Origin: Clostridium frigoris
GTDB taxonomy: Bacteria; Bacillota; Clostridia; Clostridiales; Clostridiaceae
NCBI RefSeq assembly: GCF_018861865.1
Contig: NZ_JAHLDV010000015.1
Span: 1 to 60,095, forward strand
Direction of reading: 5' to 3'
DNA length: 60,095 bases
The position numbers were made by a program, and so were the translations under genes. Numbering within the stretch: position 1 is the first letter of the stretch; every line of letters begins with the position of its first letter. This document shows, piece by piece, positions 35,851 through 45,654 of the stretch. Below the pieces are notes generated by a model, which saw only the letters and a program-made list of their open reading frames with translations, made no database searches and had not been told where the DNA came from.

Positions 35851-36810
35851 ATGATGAAGTCGGTAATATCAATTATTGTTCCTGTTTATAAAGTTGAAAA
35901 GTATTTGGATAGATGTGTTCAGAGTTTAATAAATCAGACATGTAAAAATATTGAAATAATCCTCGTTGATGATGGGAGCACTGACAATTGCCCAGATATA
36001 TGTGATGGCTATGTAGAAAGAGATACTAGGATTAAGGTAATACATAAAACAAATGGTGGCTTATCCGATGCACGAAATGCTGGTATAAGGGAAGCTACCG
36101 GCGAATATATTTTGTTTGTTGATTCTGATGATTACATTAATTTAGATACATGTGAACAATTTGTTTTAACGATAGACGATAATGTACCAGATATAGTCGT
36201 AGGAAATGCTAAGAGTATAGAAAATAAGAATACATCTAATATTCAACATAATTTTATTGCTAGTCGTAAAGTGGTAACAGGAAAGCAGTATCTAAAAGCA
36301 GAATTGAAGTCAAGAACCATGTATATGATGGCTTGGTTAAATATGTATAATAGAGTTTTTATTTTGAATAATAATCTAGAGTTTAAAGTTGGATTATTGC
36401 ATGAGGATGAGGAATTCACACCAAGAGCATTTTTAAAGGCAGAAAAGATAATCAGCACAGATATTGTTTTTTATAATTATGTAATACGAGAAGATTCGAT
36501 TACTACAACAAAAAACAAAGCTAAAAATGCAGAACATCTAATGCGGACTTGTAAAGAATTAGAGCTGATTTATAATGAAATTGAGGATGCTGAATTAAGA
36601 AGATTGTTAATGGATAGTTTGGTAAATAAATTTCTAAGTATATTTCAGGCTGCTGGTTTGCATAGAAAAGAATACTCATATTTAGTTGATAAGAGTTTTT
36701 TAAGAGGCAAGGAATATACAATAAGAAACAAATTAAGAGTGGCACTGTTTATATTTAATAAAAAGATATATTACTATGTAAACAAATTTGGTAAATATCT
36801 GAAACGATAA
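35851..36810 (+). CDS. GT2-family glycosyltransferase
   Basis: A GT-A enzyme of about 319 residues. It has the opening SIIVPVYKVEKYLDRCV, VDDGSTD, GGLSDARNAG and the metal-binding FVDSDDYI (about 90). The C-terminal part has helices and basic patches. GTG 35845 overlaps the GAGGTGAT site, so ATG 35851 (or 35854) is the real start. It adds one residue of the repeat unit; the sugar is unknown. Confidence 0.88.
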   Translation: MMKSVISIIVPVYKVEKYLDRCVQSLINQTCKNIEIILVDDGSTDNCPDICDGYVERDTRIKVIHKTNGGLSDARNAGIREATGEYILFVDSDDYINLDTCEQFVLTIDDNVPDIVVGNAKSIENKNTSNIQHNFIASRKVVTGKQYLKAELKSRTMYMMAWLNMYNRVFILNNNLEFKVGLLHEDEEFTPRAFLKAEKIISTDIVFYNYVIREDSITTTKNKAKNAEHLMRTCKELELIYNEIEDAELRRLLMDSLVNKFLSIFQAAGLHRKEYSYLVDKSFLRGKEYTIRNKLRVALFIFNKKIYYYVNKFGKYLKR

Positions 36811-36978
36811 CATGTTAATTATAATTTATATGATTAAAAGTTATAAAACTAGTTTTGATACTAGCAATTATGTTTAGAAGTATATCAAGGCTCGATATCC
36901 AGTACTACTAGGACCTATAACATGCTTTTTATGGGATAATCAGTTTGTTAAAATATTTTGAAAAATGAGGTTGTCTTA

Positions 36979-38058
36979 ATGATATTTTATTTTAGTTGGT
37001 TTATAATAACTTTTCTATTAGTAGTATTCAAAAAAGAGGAAAGTAACAAGAATATTATTTTTGTTTTTATTTTATTTACATTAGTGTACGGTTGTAGGAA
37101 TTATGGTGGTGTAGATGATATGGCATATATATCAGCATTTAATAATACAGTTAACGGGAATATAGTGTATGGGATTAAAGATGAATCTTTTTTAGTAATA
37201 TCGAGAATTATAGGTGCATTAGGTTTTAATTACAAGGCTGTGTTTTTATTATATGCATCTATTTCATTCACTTTTGTGTACTTAGCGTATAGGGAACTGT
37301 GCTACAACAAATATGAGTGGATAGTTGCTATTTTAGGATTTTTAGTCTTTTGCTTTTTACCTACCATAACTGTAATGCGACAGTTTGTAGCCGCTTCTAT
37401 CATTATCTATGCATTTACACTAAAACAAAAGAATAAAAATAAACTTTCATTAATTTTCATTGCATTGGCATGCATATTTCATTTGGGAGCAGTAATTGGT
37501 TTTGTATTATTTCCTTTGTTCTCAATTAAATTTAAAACTAAGACAAAGGTCATAGTACCTTTGGTTTGCCTCGGTATTGGCTATCTTGGATTCTTTGCCG
37601 CAATACTTAATAATTTGGTGTTTTTAATCCCAACTAGTTATTTGGGTTATTTAGATGAATATGCCAATACTGAACCTCGCATAGGGATAGTACATATTAT
37701 ATTGATATCAACCTATCTGATTCAATTTGTTTTATTAAATATTAACAAAACAAATAATCCTTCAGATAAAACTGTAGATTTTTTGGAACGTGGACAAATG
37801 ATATATTTTTCATTATTCTTTATTACTTTATCAAGTGGGTGGATGAGTCGTTTGAGCATATATTTTTTATTGTTTACTCCTTTCATTTTCAAAACATTTA
37901 TTGCAAGATTTTCACTAATAAAAGATAAGAAAATATTATATGGAGTATGTTATGTGGCATTCCTATTATTGTTTATGTATCAAATCATAAATATTCCATA
38001 CTCGACAAATATGAATAAAATTATACCCTATAATGGGTCTTTTGATTTTATGAGATAA
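36979..38058 (+). CDS. EpsG-like polysaccharide polymerase
   Basis: An integral membrane protein of about 359 residues with at least nine hydrophobic segments. The phrases YGCRNYGGVDDMAYISAFN and VMRQFVAASIIIYAF are typical of the EpsG family (Wzy function), which polymerises repeat units at the outer face of the membrane. The in-frame TTG 36958 precedes the TGAGG site (36966-36970), so ATG 36979 is chosen. Confidence 0.83.
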   Translation: MIFYFSWFIITFLLVVFKKEESNKNIIFVFILFTLVYGCRNYGGVDDMAYISAFNNTVNGNIVYGIKDESFLVISRIIGALGFNYKAVFLLYASISFTFVYLAYRELCYNKYEWIVAILGFLVFCFLPTITVMRQFVAASIIIYAFTLKQKNKNKLSLIFIALACIFHLGAVIGFVLFPLFSIKFKTKTKVIVPLVCLGIGYLGFFAAILNNLVFLIPTSYLGYLDEYANTEPRIGIVHIILISTYLIQFVLLNINKTNNPSDKTVDFLERGQMIYFSLFFITLSSGWMSRLSIYFLLFTPFIFKTFIARFSLIKDKKILYGVCYVAFLLLFMYQIINIPYSTNMNKIIPYNGSFDFMR

Positions 38059-38097
38059 GATATTGTTTTAAATAATAATGGTAAATGGAGGTTAATT

Positions 38098-38826
38098 ATG
38101 TCAATACCTAAAATAATTCATTATTGCTGGTTTGGTAGGAATTCACTACCACCATTAGCTAAAGAATGCATTGACAGCTGGAAAAAATATTGTCCGGATT
38201 ATGAAATAATAGAATGGAATGAAGATAATTTTGATATTAATTCTAATAAGTATGTAAAGCAAGCATATAAAGCAAAAAAGTATGCTTTTGTAACAGATTA
38301 TGTTAGATTATATGTATTATATGCATATGGTGGTATATATATGGACACCGATGTTGAAGTATTAAAGTCACTAGACAAGTTTTTAAAAAATGAAGCTTTT
38401 TCAGGATTTGAGACCATACAAACTGTACCTACAGGAATAATGGCCTGTGTAAAAAAATTTCCTTTTTTTAATGAACTTCTATCATATTATGATTCAAGAG
38501 ATTTCATGAAAAAGGATGGTTCTTATGATTTGACAACCAATGTAACAATTATTACAGACTATTGTATACAGAATGGATTAAAACTTAATAATACATTGCA
38601 AACAGTGAAAGGTTTTGCATTTTATCCTAAAAATTATTTTTGTCCAAAAGACCATTTATCCGGTAATATTCATTTAACGTCTGAAACTTATACAATTCAC
38701 CATTTTGCCGGCTCATGGATATCTAGAAAAGATAAAATGAAAGCTAAAACAATTAGGTTATTGGGTCCCAATATTACACATGTTATAGTAGATTTTAAAA
38801 AAATTATAAAAAAAATAGCTAAATAA
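38098..38826 (+). CDS. GT32-family glycosyltransferase (DXD motif)
   Basis: A 242-residue protein of the sugar-binding DXD family. Motifs are IPKIIHYCWFG at the N-terminus, WNEDNFDI, FVTDYVRLYVLYAYGGIYMDTDVE (landmarks only, about 62-85; metal-binding DTD) and HHFAGSW near the C-terminus. It starts 39 bases after the polymerase gene, with GGAGG upstream. Confidence 0.87.
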   Translation: MSIPKIIHYCWFGRNSLPPLAKECIDSWKKYCPDYEIIEWNEDNFDINSNKYVKQAYKAKKYAFVTDYVRLYVLYAYGGIYMDTDVEVLKSLDKFLKNEAFSGFETIQTVPTGIMACVKKFPFFNELLSYYDSRDFMKKDGSYDLTTNVTIITDYCIQNGLKLNNTLQTVKGFAFYPKNYFCPKDHLSGNIHLTSETYTIHHFAGSWISRKDKMKAKTIRLLGPNITHVIVDFKKIIKKIAK

Positions 38827-38864
38827 ATATATATCAATAAGATTTATAGAAAGGATGTATTTAC

Positions 38865-39959
38865 ATGATTATTTTGCAAGTGTGCCATTTTATTTCAAGT
38901 TGTCCAGGAAACTTTATTTCATCATTAGAATGTTTAGAAAATAAACTTGATCAATTGGGACATGAAACGATTTATGTATTTCCAGAGCCAGCTAAAGATA
39001 CAAGCTGGTGTAAAAATATTCAAAAGAGAAGAAAAGTATATTTCATTCCATATACAGAGGCATTAAAAAAAATAAGTACTTACATAAAGTTGAGAAAAAT
39101 ATTCAAGGAAAATAGAATTAATGTAGTCCATAGCCACTATGATGTTTATGATTTCCCAGTAACATTAATGGCTCCTAAAAATACAAAAATATTTCTTCAT
39201 TTGCATAATGCTTTACCAGAAGACTATTGGGCTAAAGGTGGGATTGTTAGAAAACTTAAGTATACTTTAGGTAGATATGTGTATAAAAAAGCCTATCTTA
39301 TTTCAGTTTCAGATTATTACCGAAATATAGCGTGTAAGAAAAGATTCAGACGAGAGCAATCTACTATTTTAGTTAATGGGGTTGTGCTGAAAAATATACC
39401 CAAAACGGAATGTACAACAAAAAAATACGATTTTTTAACATTTGCAAGCGACTTTTATGGTAAAGGTGCTGATATTATCATAAAAGCTAGCAAAAAACTT
39501 AAAGATGATGGATATAACTTTAAAGTGTTATTATGTGGTGGTGGAAGAGAAACAGGATGGAAAGATTTAGATGACTATTTGTCCGGAGAAACAACTAAAC
39601 AAAATTGGTTAGAGACAACTAATGTTGTTAATGATGTAGGAAGTTTATATAGTGTTTCAAGTTCATTTATTTCAGCAAGTAGGAGAGAAACATTTTCATT
39701 ATCTGTTTGTGAAGCTGCATATGCTGGGATTAAAGTTGTTTCAAGTGATATTCCAGGACTTGAATGGGCAAAGGAAATTCCAACGGTCAAGTTTTTTAAA
39801 GATGGTGATTGGAATGAGTTATACAAATGTATGAAAAGTATTCTAGATAACAAACATTCTATTTATAATAAGATTGAAGAGAGTAGAAAAATAATAGAAG
39901 AAAAATATTCAATTAATCTTTGGGTCGAAAATTTAGTACATATTTATACAACAAAATAA
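38865..39959 (+). CDS. GT4-family glycosyltransferase
   Basis: A 364-residue GT-B enzyme: N-terminal VVHSHYDVYDFPV, central FASDFYGKGADIIIKA and LLCGGG. The donor-site region SSSFISASRRETFSLSVCEA and VSSDIPGLEW shows the E-x7-E-like pattern of the family. Belongs to the late part of the cluster, with AAGGATG upstream of ATG. Confidence 0.85.
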   Translation: MIILQVCHFISSCPGNFISSLECLENKLDQLGHETIYVFPEPAKDTSWCKNIQKRRKVYFIPYTEALKKISTYIKLRKIFKENRINVVHSHYDVYDFPVTLMAPKNTKIFLHLHNALPEDYWAKGGIVRKLKYTLGRYVYKKAYLISVSDYYRNIACKKRFRREQSTILVNGVVLKNIPKTECTTKKYDFLTFASDFYGKGADIIIKASKKLKDDGYNFKVLLCGGGRETGWKDLDDYLSGETTKQNWLETTNVVNDVGSLYSVSSSFISASRRETFSLSVCEAAYAGIKVVSSDIPGLEWAKEIPTVKFFKDGDWNELYKCMKSILDNKHSIYNKIEESRKIIEEKYSINLWVENLVHIYTTK

Positions 39960-40009
39960 AAAAGTATTATTTTTCAAGTAACATGAACACAGAATATAGG
40001 AGGAAGATT

Positions 40010-41194
40010 ATGAAAGAAAAAATATTTTTGCTGTATGCAAATGGAAGTTCAGAGAATCATGGTTGCGAAGCGATCAGACGCTCTTTAATAGATATATTAT
40101 CGTTAGATAAAGAAAATGCTGTGATTACAACAACTAGTATTTCAACTGAACAAAAATATAAATTGACTGATTTAGTAGAAAATTTTGAATTTGAATATGA
40201 TAGAAAGCTTGGTTCGGTATTTATATTTTTAAATAAAGTTACAAATAAGCTAATTGGGAAGAAGTTTATTTTAGGAAAATATAAATTTGGAGAATTTATA
40301 GAGTATATTACAAAAACTAAAATAGCAATATCTTCTGGAGGTGATAATTACTGCTATGGATACAATGATTGGTTAGTAAAACAAAATCAAATAGCACTAG
40401 ATAAAGGATGTAAATTAGTGCTCTATGGATGTTCTATGGATAAAAGAAGTCTTGGTATTGAAGAAGTAGTCAAGGATCTAAAACAATTCTCATTAATTAT
40501 TGTAAGAGAATCTCTCTCGTATGATAACTTAGTAACAGCAGGTATAGTTAAAAATATTAAGCTATATCCAGATCCAGCATTTGCATTAAATTTCAATAAT
40601 CTAAAAATATCATCGGAATTTAGTAATAATAACACTATTGGAATTAATATTAGCCCAATGATTATAAATAATGAACAAAAAAAAGGTATATGTTTGTTGA
40701 ATTATAAAACCTTGATTAAGCATATTATTGTAAAAACAAAAATGCAGATTGCTTTAATACCACATGTAGTTTGGAATACCAATGATGATAGAAAACCTCT
40801 TAGAGAGTTATATAATGAATTTAAAGATACTGGTAGAGTTGTTTTCATTGAAGATCATAACTGTATGGAGTTGAAAGGTTATATATCAAGATGTCGCATG
40901 TTTGTAGGTGCTAGAACTCATGCTACTATTGCAGCTTATTCAACTTGTGTTCCAACATTGGTTGTGGGATATTCCGTAAAAGCTAAAGGCATAGCTAAAG
41001 ATATTTTTGGAACATATGAAAATTATGTTATTCCTGTACAGGCTTTTACTAATGAGGATAATTTAACAAAATCTTTTCAGTGGATTTTTGATCATGAAAA
41101 CGAAATAAGGACACATTTACAAGAATTTATGCCTTCTTACATTGAGAAAGCTTGGCAAGCAGGTGAAGAAGTAAAAAAATTAATAGAAAGTTAA
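40010..41194 (+). CDS. Polysaccharide pyruvyl transferase family protein
   Basis: A protein of about 394 residues. The AGGAGG site points to ATG 40010, not to longer in-frame starts that overlap the previous gene. It shows NGSSENHGCEAIRR, ISSGGDNYCYG, YPDPAFAL, and the C-terminal VGARTHATIAAYSTCVP with PTLVVGYSVKAKGIA. Members transfer pyruvate from PEP to sugars as ketals (CsaB and exopolysaccharide enzymes). Substrate unproven. A nearby FrhB-type protein is its frequent neighbour in such loci. Confidence 0.85.
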   Translation: MKEKIFLLYANGSSENHGCEAIRRSLIDILSLDKENAVITTTSISTEQKYKLTDLVENFEFEYDRKLGSVFIFLNKVTNKLIGKKFILGKYKFGEFIEYITKTKIAISSGGDNYCYGYNDWLVKQNQIALDKGCKLVLYGCSMDKRSLGIEEVVKDLKQFSLIIVRESLSYDNLVTAGIVKNIKLYPDPAFALNFNNLKISSEFSNNNTIGINISPMIINNEQKKGICLLNYKTLIKHIIVKTKMQIALIPHVVWNTNDDRKPLRELYNEFKDTGRVVFIEDHNCMELKGYISRCRMFVGARTHATIAAYSTCVPTLVVGYSVKAKGIAKDIFGTYENYVIPVQAFTNEDNLTKSFQWIFDHENEIRTHLQEFMPSYIEKAWQAGEEVKKLIES

Positions 41195-41206
41195 GGAGAA
41201 TAATAA

Positions 41207-42736
41207 TTGAAAAATAGTCAACTTAAGGCAGGGGCAATTTTATCATATGTTTCAATTTTTTTAAGTAGTGTTATAAGTTTAGCTTATACACCATTTATGC
41301 TTCGTTTGATGGGGCAGTCACAATTTGGGTTGTTTTCGCTTACCGCATCAGTAGTTGGATACCTTACTATATTAGATTTTGGGTTTGGTAGTGCTATTGT
41401 GCGATATACTGCAAAATATAGGGCATTAAAACAAAAAGAAAATGAATATAATTTAAATGGTATGTTTTTAATCTTGTATACTATTATAGGCTTAATAACA
41501 GCAGTGGCCGGCATGATATTGTATTTTAATACCGAGAGAATATTCGGCGCTAAGATGTCATTCTCAGAGATTAAAATAGCAAAAACACTAATATTATTGC
41601 TTGTATTTAACTTATCCATATCATTTCCTCTTGGTATATTTAGTTCAATTATGAATGCTTATGAGGAATTTGTTTTTTCTAAAGTTATAAATATCCTTAG
41701 AATTATTATTAATCCATGCATTATGATACCTCTATTACTTTTAGGGTATAGGGCAATAAGCATGGTAATAGTTATAACCATTTTAAATATTATATGTTTA
41801 CTAATAAATATGTGGTTTTGTTTTTCTAAGTTAAAGATTAAAATATATTTTAAAAAATTTGAATTTGGTATATTAAAAGAAATAGTTGGTTATTCATCTT
41901 ACATATTTTTAGGTATGATTGTTGATAAGATAAATTGGAGTGCTGATCAATTTATTTTAGGAGCTGTATCTGGAACTGTTGCCGTTGCAATTTATTCTGT
42001 TGCAGCACAAATAAATACGTATTACTTATCATTTTCAACTGCAATTTCAGGCGTATTTCTACCAAGATTAACTGCTATGGTTGCAAAAAACGCATCGAAT
42101 AAAGAGTTTTCAGATACTTTTATTAAAATAGGAAGAATTCAATATGTTATTATGGCATATATATTGGGTGGGTTTTTGCTTGTAGGACAGGACTTTGTAA
42201 ATACATGGGCAGGAAAAAATTACAGCAGTGCATTTTATATTGCAGCTATATTAATAGTACCAGTAACAGTGCCTCTAATACAAAATTTAGGTATTACAAT
42301 ATTGCAGGCCCAAAACAGGCAAAAGTTTAGATCTCTTGTTTATATCCTAGTTGCATCTATTAATATTGGCATAAGCATACCGCTTGGTAAAATATATGGT
42401 GGAATAGGATGTGCTATTGGAACATCTGTTGGCCTAATTTTAGGCAATATTGTTATCATTAATATTTATTATTACAAAAAGATACATTTAGATATTCCAC
42501 GATTTTGGAAAGAAATATTTATAATGACTATACCAGTTGCAATTGCTTTTAGTTTTGCATTTTTTATAAGTATTTTTATAGGTGGCAGTGGGTACGCATC
42601 TATTCTAATAAGAGGATTAATATTTACTGTAGGTTATATTCCTTTAATGTGGTTTATGGGAATGAATGAGTATGAAAAGAACTTATTTGAGGCTCCTGTT
42701 AGAAAGATATCTAGAAGATTAGGATTTAGGAGCTAA
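41207..42736 (+). CDS. Wzx-type polysaccharide flippase
   Basis: A 509-residue membrane protein with about 12-14 hydrophobic helices. It belongs to the MATE-like oligosaccharide flippase family. N-terminal landmarks include PFMLRLMGQSQFGLF and VVGYLTILDFGFGSAIVRY. It moves lipid-linked repeat units across the membrane for the EpsG-like polymerase. TTG start 8 bases after AAGGAG. Confidence 0.88.
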   Translation: MKNSQLKAGAILSYVSIFLSSVISLAYTPFMLRLMGQSQFGLFSLTASVVGYLTILDFGFGSAIVRYTAKYRALKQKENEYNLNGMFLILYTIIGLITAVAGMILYFNTERIFGAKMSFSEIKIAKTLILLLVFNLSISFPLGIFSSIMNAYEEFVFSKVINILRIIINPCIMIPLLLLGYRAISMVIVITILNIICLLINMWFCFSKLKIKIYFKKFEFGILKEIVGYSSYIFLGMIVDKINWSADQFILGAVSGTVAVAIYSVAAQINTYYLSFSTAISGVFLPRLTAMVAKNASNKEFSDTFIKIGRIQYVIMAYILGGFLLVGQDFVNTWAGKNYSSAFYIAAILIVPVTVPLIQNLGITILQAQNRQKFRSLVYILVASINIGISIPLGKIYGGIGCAIGTSVGLILGNIVIINIYYYKKIHLDIPRFWKEIFIMTIPVAIAFSFAFFISIFIGGSGYASILIRGLIFTVGYIPLMWFMGMNEYEKNLFEAPVRKISRRLGFRS

Positions 42737-42782
42737 AAATTTATTTTATAATGATATAGGAAACAGGAGGATGTAATTAAAC

Positions 42783-43949
42783 ATGATTAAGATAAATCAA
42801 AAACAAAATTGCTCTGGCTGTAGTTCCTGCGTTAATGCATGTCCTAAACATTGCATAGAAATGGTGGAGGATAATGAAGGCTTTTTATATCCACAAGTTG
42901 ATGTATCAAAATGTATTGATTGTGGTTTATGTGAGAGAGCGTGCCCTATTATTAATAAAGTTAGCACAGAGCATACACCGACTGCCTATGCCTGTATAAA
43001 TAAGAATGAGAATATAAGACTACAAAGCTCATCGGGGGGTGTGTTTACAATAATAGCTGAAAATGTTATAAATAATGGAGGAGTGGTATTTGGTGCAGCC
43101 TTTGATGATAAATTTAATCTAGTACATATCTATACTAATACTATTTTAGGTATATCAAAATTTCGTGGCTCAAAATATTTGCAAAGTAAAATTGGTGACA
43201 CATATAATCAAACTAAGGAGTTTCTTGGTAAAGGCACTAAAGTACTATTCTCAGGGACACCATGTCAGATATCTGGACTTTTATCTTATATAGGAAGACC
43301 AGATAATAATTTAATATGTATGGATATAATATGTCACGGCGTTCCATCTCCTAAAGTTTTCAGAATGTATAGAACTAAGCTTGAAAAACAACACTGTGCT
43401 ACTACAAGAAGAATAACTTTTAAGTGCAAGGATTCTAGCTGGAAGAATTACTCTATATCATTATTGTTTAGTAATAATAAGGAGTATAAAAAAGTTGTTA
43501 TGCAAGATATATTTATGAAAGGTTTTTTACAAAACTTATATCTTCGCCCATCATGCTATGATTGTAAATCTAAATCGTTAAATAGATTGAGTGATATAAC
43601 TATTGGGGACTTTTGGGGAATTGAAAATATTGTTCCTGAATTAGACGATGATAAGGGAACATCATTGATTTTAGTTAATTCTGACAAGGGAAAAACGATG
43701 TTTAATCAATTGCGAGACAAAATGATATTAAAACAAGTAAATTGTGATGAAGCTATTAAATATAATTCTTCTGCGATAGAATCAGTGCCTATTAATTCTA
43801 AACGTGATAAATTTTTTAAGAATTTAGACTCTCGTTCTGATGATATAAGTGAACTAATAAGTAAATACACAAAAATAAGCTTTTTCAAAAGAGTGTATAG
43901 GAAAATGGGAGCAATTTTGTCAAAAGAGAAAAGAAAGTTATTGAAATAA
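42783..43949 (+). CDS. FrhB-family Fe-S protein of polysaccharide loci
   Basis: A 388-residue protein. Two 4Fe-4S clusters lie at the N-terminus (CSGCSSCVNACP and CIDCGLCERACP, about residues 10-60). The coenzyme F420 hydrogenase/dehydrogenase beta-subunit N and C domains follow (SSGGVF, FSGTPCQISGL, CHGVPSP, FKCKDSSW, GDFWGIE). In capsule loci this family sits beside pyruvyl transferases and is thought to carry out a flavin/Fe-S redox step on a sugar; no reaction is established. AGGAGG upstream. Confidence 0.82.
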   Translation: MIKINQKQNCSGCSSCVNACPKHCIEMVEDNEGFLYPQVDVSKCIDCGLCERACPIINKVSTEHTPTAYACINKNENIRLQSSSGGVFTIIAENVINNGGVVFGAAFDDKFNLVHIYTNTILGISKFRGSKYLQSKIGDTYNQTKEFLGKGTKVLFSGTPCQISGLLSYIGRPDNNLICMDIICHGVPSPKVFRMYRTKLEKQHCATTRRITFKCKDSSWKNYSISLLFSNNKEYKKVVMQDIFMKGFLQNLYLRPSCYDCKSKSLNRLSDITIGDFWGIENIVPELDDDKGTSLILVNSDKGKTMFNQLRDKMILKQVNCDEAIKYNSSAIESVPINSKRDKFFKNLDSRSDDISELISKYTKISFFKRVYRKMGAILSKEKRKLLK

Positions 43950-44010
43950 CCTGTAAAATGCTCAATTTTATGCAAAATAAGGTTACAGTCATTTAACTTA
44001 TTAATTTATT

Positions 44011-44048
44011 AACTTTTATAGCCCGTTTTTAGAAGGGCTATAAAAGTT
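44011..44048 (+). terminator. Long hairpin before the epimerase gene
   Basis: A perfect 14-bp inverted repeat AACTTTTATAGCCC / GGGCTATAAAAGTT with a 10-base loop, but only a poor T-tract afterwards. It may be a leaky terminator or attenuator between the FrhB-like gene and wecB, of the sort a processive antiterminator could overcome. Confidence 0.6.
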
Positions 44049-44207
44049 CCTTATAAAAGTATGGTACATTTAATAGTTTTTTTTGATTAAGTAATCAAGT
44101 TAGATGGAATATAAATTACTAATTTGTATGCAGCATTGTAAAGTATTCTAAAGTTATGAAAACTTATAGGCTATAAAACACTATGAATAATAAATAGAAA
44201 GAGGGAA

Positions 44208-45320
44208 GTGAAGTTTAAAGTGAAAAAAGTTATGTTAGTATTTGGAACGAGACCAGAAGCAATAAAAATGTGTCCGCTGGTTAAGGAACTTAAAACAACA
44301 AAAAATATTAAGACTATTGTTTGTGTGACAGGTCAGCATCGTGAAATGTTAAACCAGGTGTTAGAGGCCTTTGATGTTGTACCTGATTATGATTTAGCAA
44401 TAATGAAAGACAGACAAACACTGTTTGATGTAACAACTAATATTTTAAATAAAATTAAACAGGTACTTGAAGAGGTTAAACCAGATGTAGTATTGGTTCA
44501 TGGTGATACATCAACAACTTTTGTAACAGCCTTAGCTTGTTTCTATCTTCAGATACCAGTTGGGCATGTTGAAGCTGGGCTAAGAACTTATGATATATAT
44601 TCTCCATATCCTGAGGAATTTAATCGCCAGGCTGTAGGAATTATTGCTAAATATAATTTTGCTCCAACCGAACTATCAAAGCAGAATTTGGTAAAAGAAG
44701 GTAAGAATCCAAATTCAATCTATGTTACTGGAAATACGGCTATAGATGCTTTGAAAACTACGGTTAGAGATGATTATGCGCATGAGCAGTTAACTTGGGC
44801 ATCTGATAGTAGACTTATTATGCTTACTGCCCACCGTAGGGAAAATCTTGGTGAACCAATGCATCACATGTTTAGAGCAATTAGACGTTTGGTAGATGAA
44901 ACACCAGATATTAAAGTAATATATCCAATACATATGAATCCTGTAGTAAGAGAGGCAGCTAAAGAAATTTTGGGGAAATGTGACCGTATTCGAATTATTG
45001 ACCCACTTGATGTTTTAGACTTTCATAATTTTTTATCACAATCTTATTTAATATTAACAGATAGTGGTGGAATACAAGAGGAAGCTCCTAGTCTTGGTAA
45101 ACCTGTACTTGTAATGCGAGATACTACTGAAAGACCAGAAGGAATAGCAGCGGGAACACTTAAGTTAGTTGGAACAGATGAGGAAGTCATCTATAAAGCA
45201 TTTAAAGAATTATTAAATAATAAAGAAGAGTATGAAAAGATGAGTCATGCAAGCAATCCATACGGTGATGGATTTGCAAGCAAGAGAATAGCTGATATAT
45301 TGGTTGATAAGTTAGTATAA
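44208..45320 (+). CDS. wecB: UDP-N-acetylglucosamine 2-epimerase (non-hydrolysing)
   Basis: A 370-residue enzyme converting UDP-GlcNAc to UDP-ManNAc. It has VFGTRPEAIKM at the N-terminus, TGQHREM, VHGDTSTTF, GHVEAGLRT, PEEFNR, LTAHRRENLG and TDSGGIQEEAPSLGKPVLVMR. It supplies UDP-ManNAc for wecC, 11 kb upstream in the same cluster. GTG 44208 is very close to GAGGG; GTG 44220 is an alternative start. WecB/MnaA may also serve wall teichoic acid synthesis. Confidence 0.92.
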   Translation: MKFKVKKVMLVFGTRPEAIKMCPLVKELKTTKNIKTIVCVTGQHREMLNQVLEAFDVVPDYDLAIMKDRQTLFDVTTNILNKIKQVLEEVKPDVVLVHGDTSTTFVTALACFYLQIPVGHVEAGLRTYDIYSPYPEEFNRQAVGIIAKYNFAPTELSKQNLVKEGKNPNSIYVTGNTAIDALKTTVRDDYAHEQLTWASDSRLIMLTAHRRENLGEPMHHMFRAIRRLVDETPDIKVIYPIHMNPVVREAAKEILGKCDRIRIIDPLDVLDFHNFLSQSYLILTDSGGIQEEAPSLGKPVLVMRDTTERPEGIAAGTLKLVGTDEEVIYKAFKELLNNKEEYEKMSHASNPYGDGFASKRIADILVDKLV

Positions 45321-45458
45321 GAGATTATAAATAGTTGTGTTTATATCGGAGAGCTAAAAAACTATTTCCAGATTTATTTGTTTTGAAAATTAGTCTTGAA
45401 GATACATATGATGTTAAAGCTGTGTTTAGTAATGATGTATTTAAAGGTGGCAGGTATT
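45321..45458 (+). pseudogene. Short coding remnant before repeat A
   Basis: One frame reads about 45 residues (including AKKLFPDLFVLKIS and FKGGRYLVIK, ending at TAG inside repeat A) without a start or ribosome site. It may be the 3' end of a lost gene; identity unknown. Confidence 0.3.
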
Positions 45459-45480
45459 TGGTTATAAAGTAGAAGTAAAG

Positions 45481-45520
45481 ACCCGATGAGCTGAGAAATT
45501 GGCTTGGCGGGTATTTTTTT
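45481..45520 (+). terminator. Hairpin family ACCCG-TGAGC, copy H1
   Basis: ACCCG and CGGGT enclose GATGAGCTGAGAAATTGGCTTGG, followed by T8. First of five related hairpins between 45.4 and 54.9 kb. Confidence 0.75.
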
Positions 45521-45654
45521 TGGGGATTTACGTTTAAAGTTTAAATAAAGTTTGTTATAATTAATTGAATGAGACAAATTAGAATTCAGACACACTAATT
45601 TTAAGAAGCATGTCAGCTGAGCTACGTTATTGGCTGAAAATTGGGAGGCCGAAC

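Noticed and set aside
40010-40012. Longer pyruvyl transferase start at 39920 overlapping the previous gene
   Set aside because: The strong AGGAGG site directs initiation to ATG 40010, and the extra residues do not match the family N-terminus.
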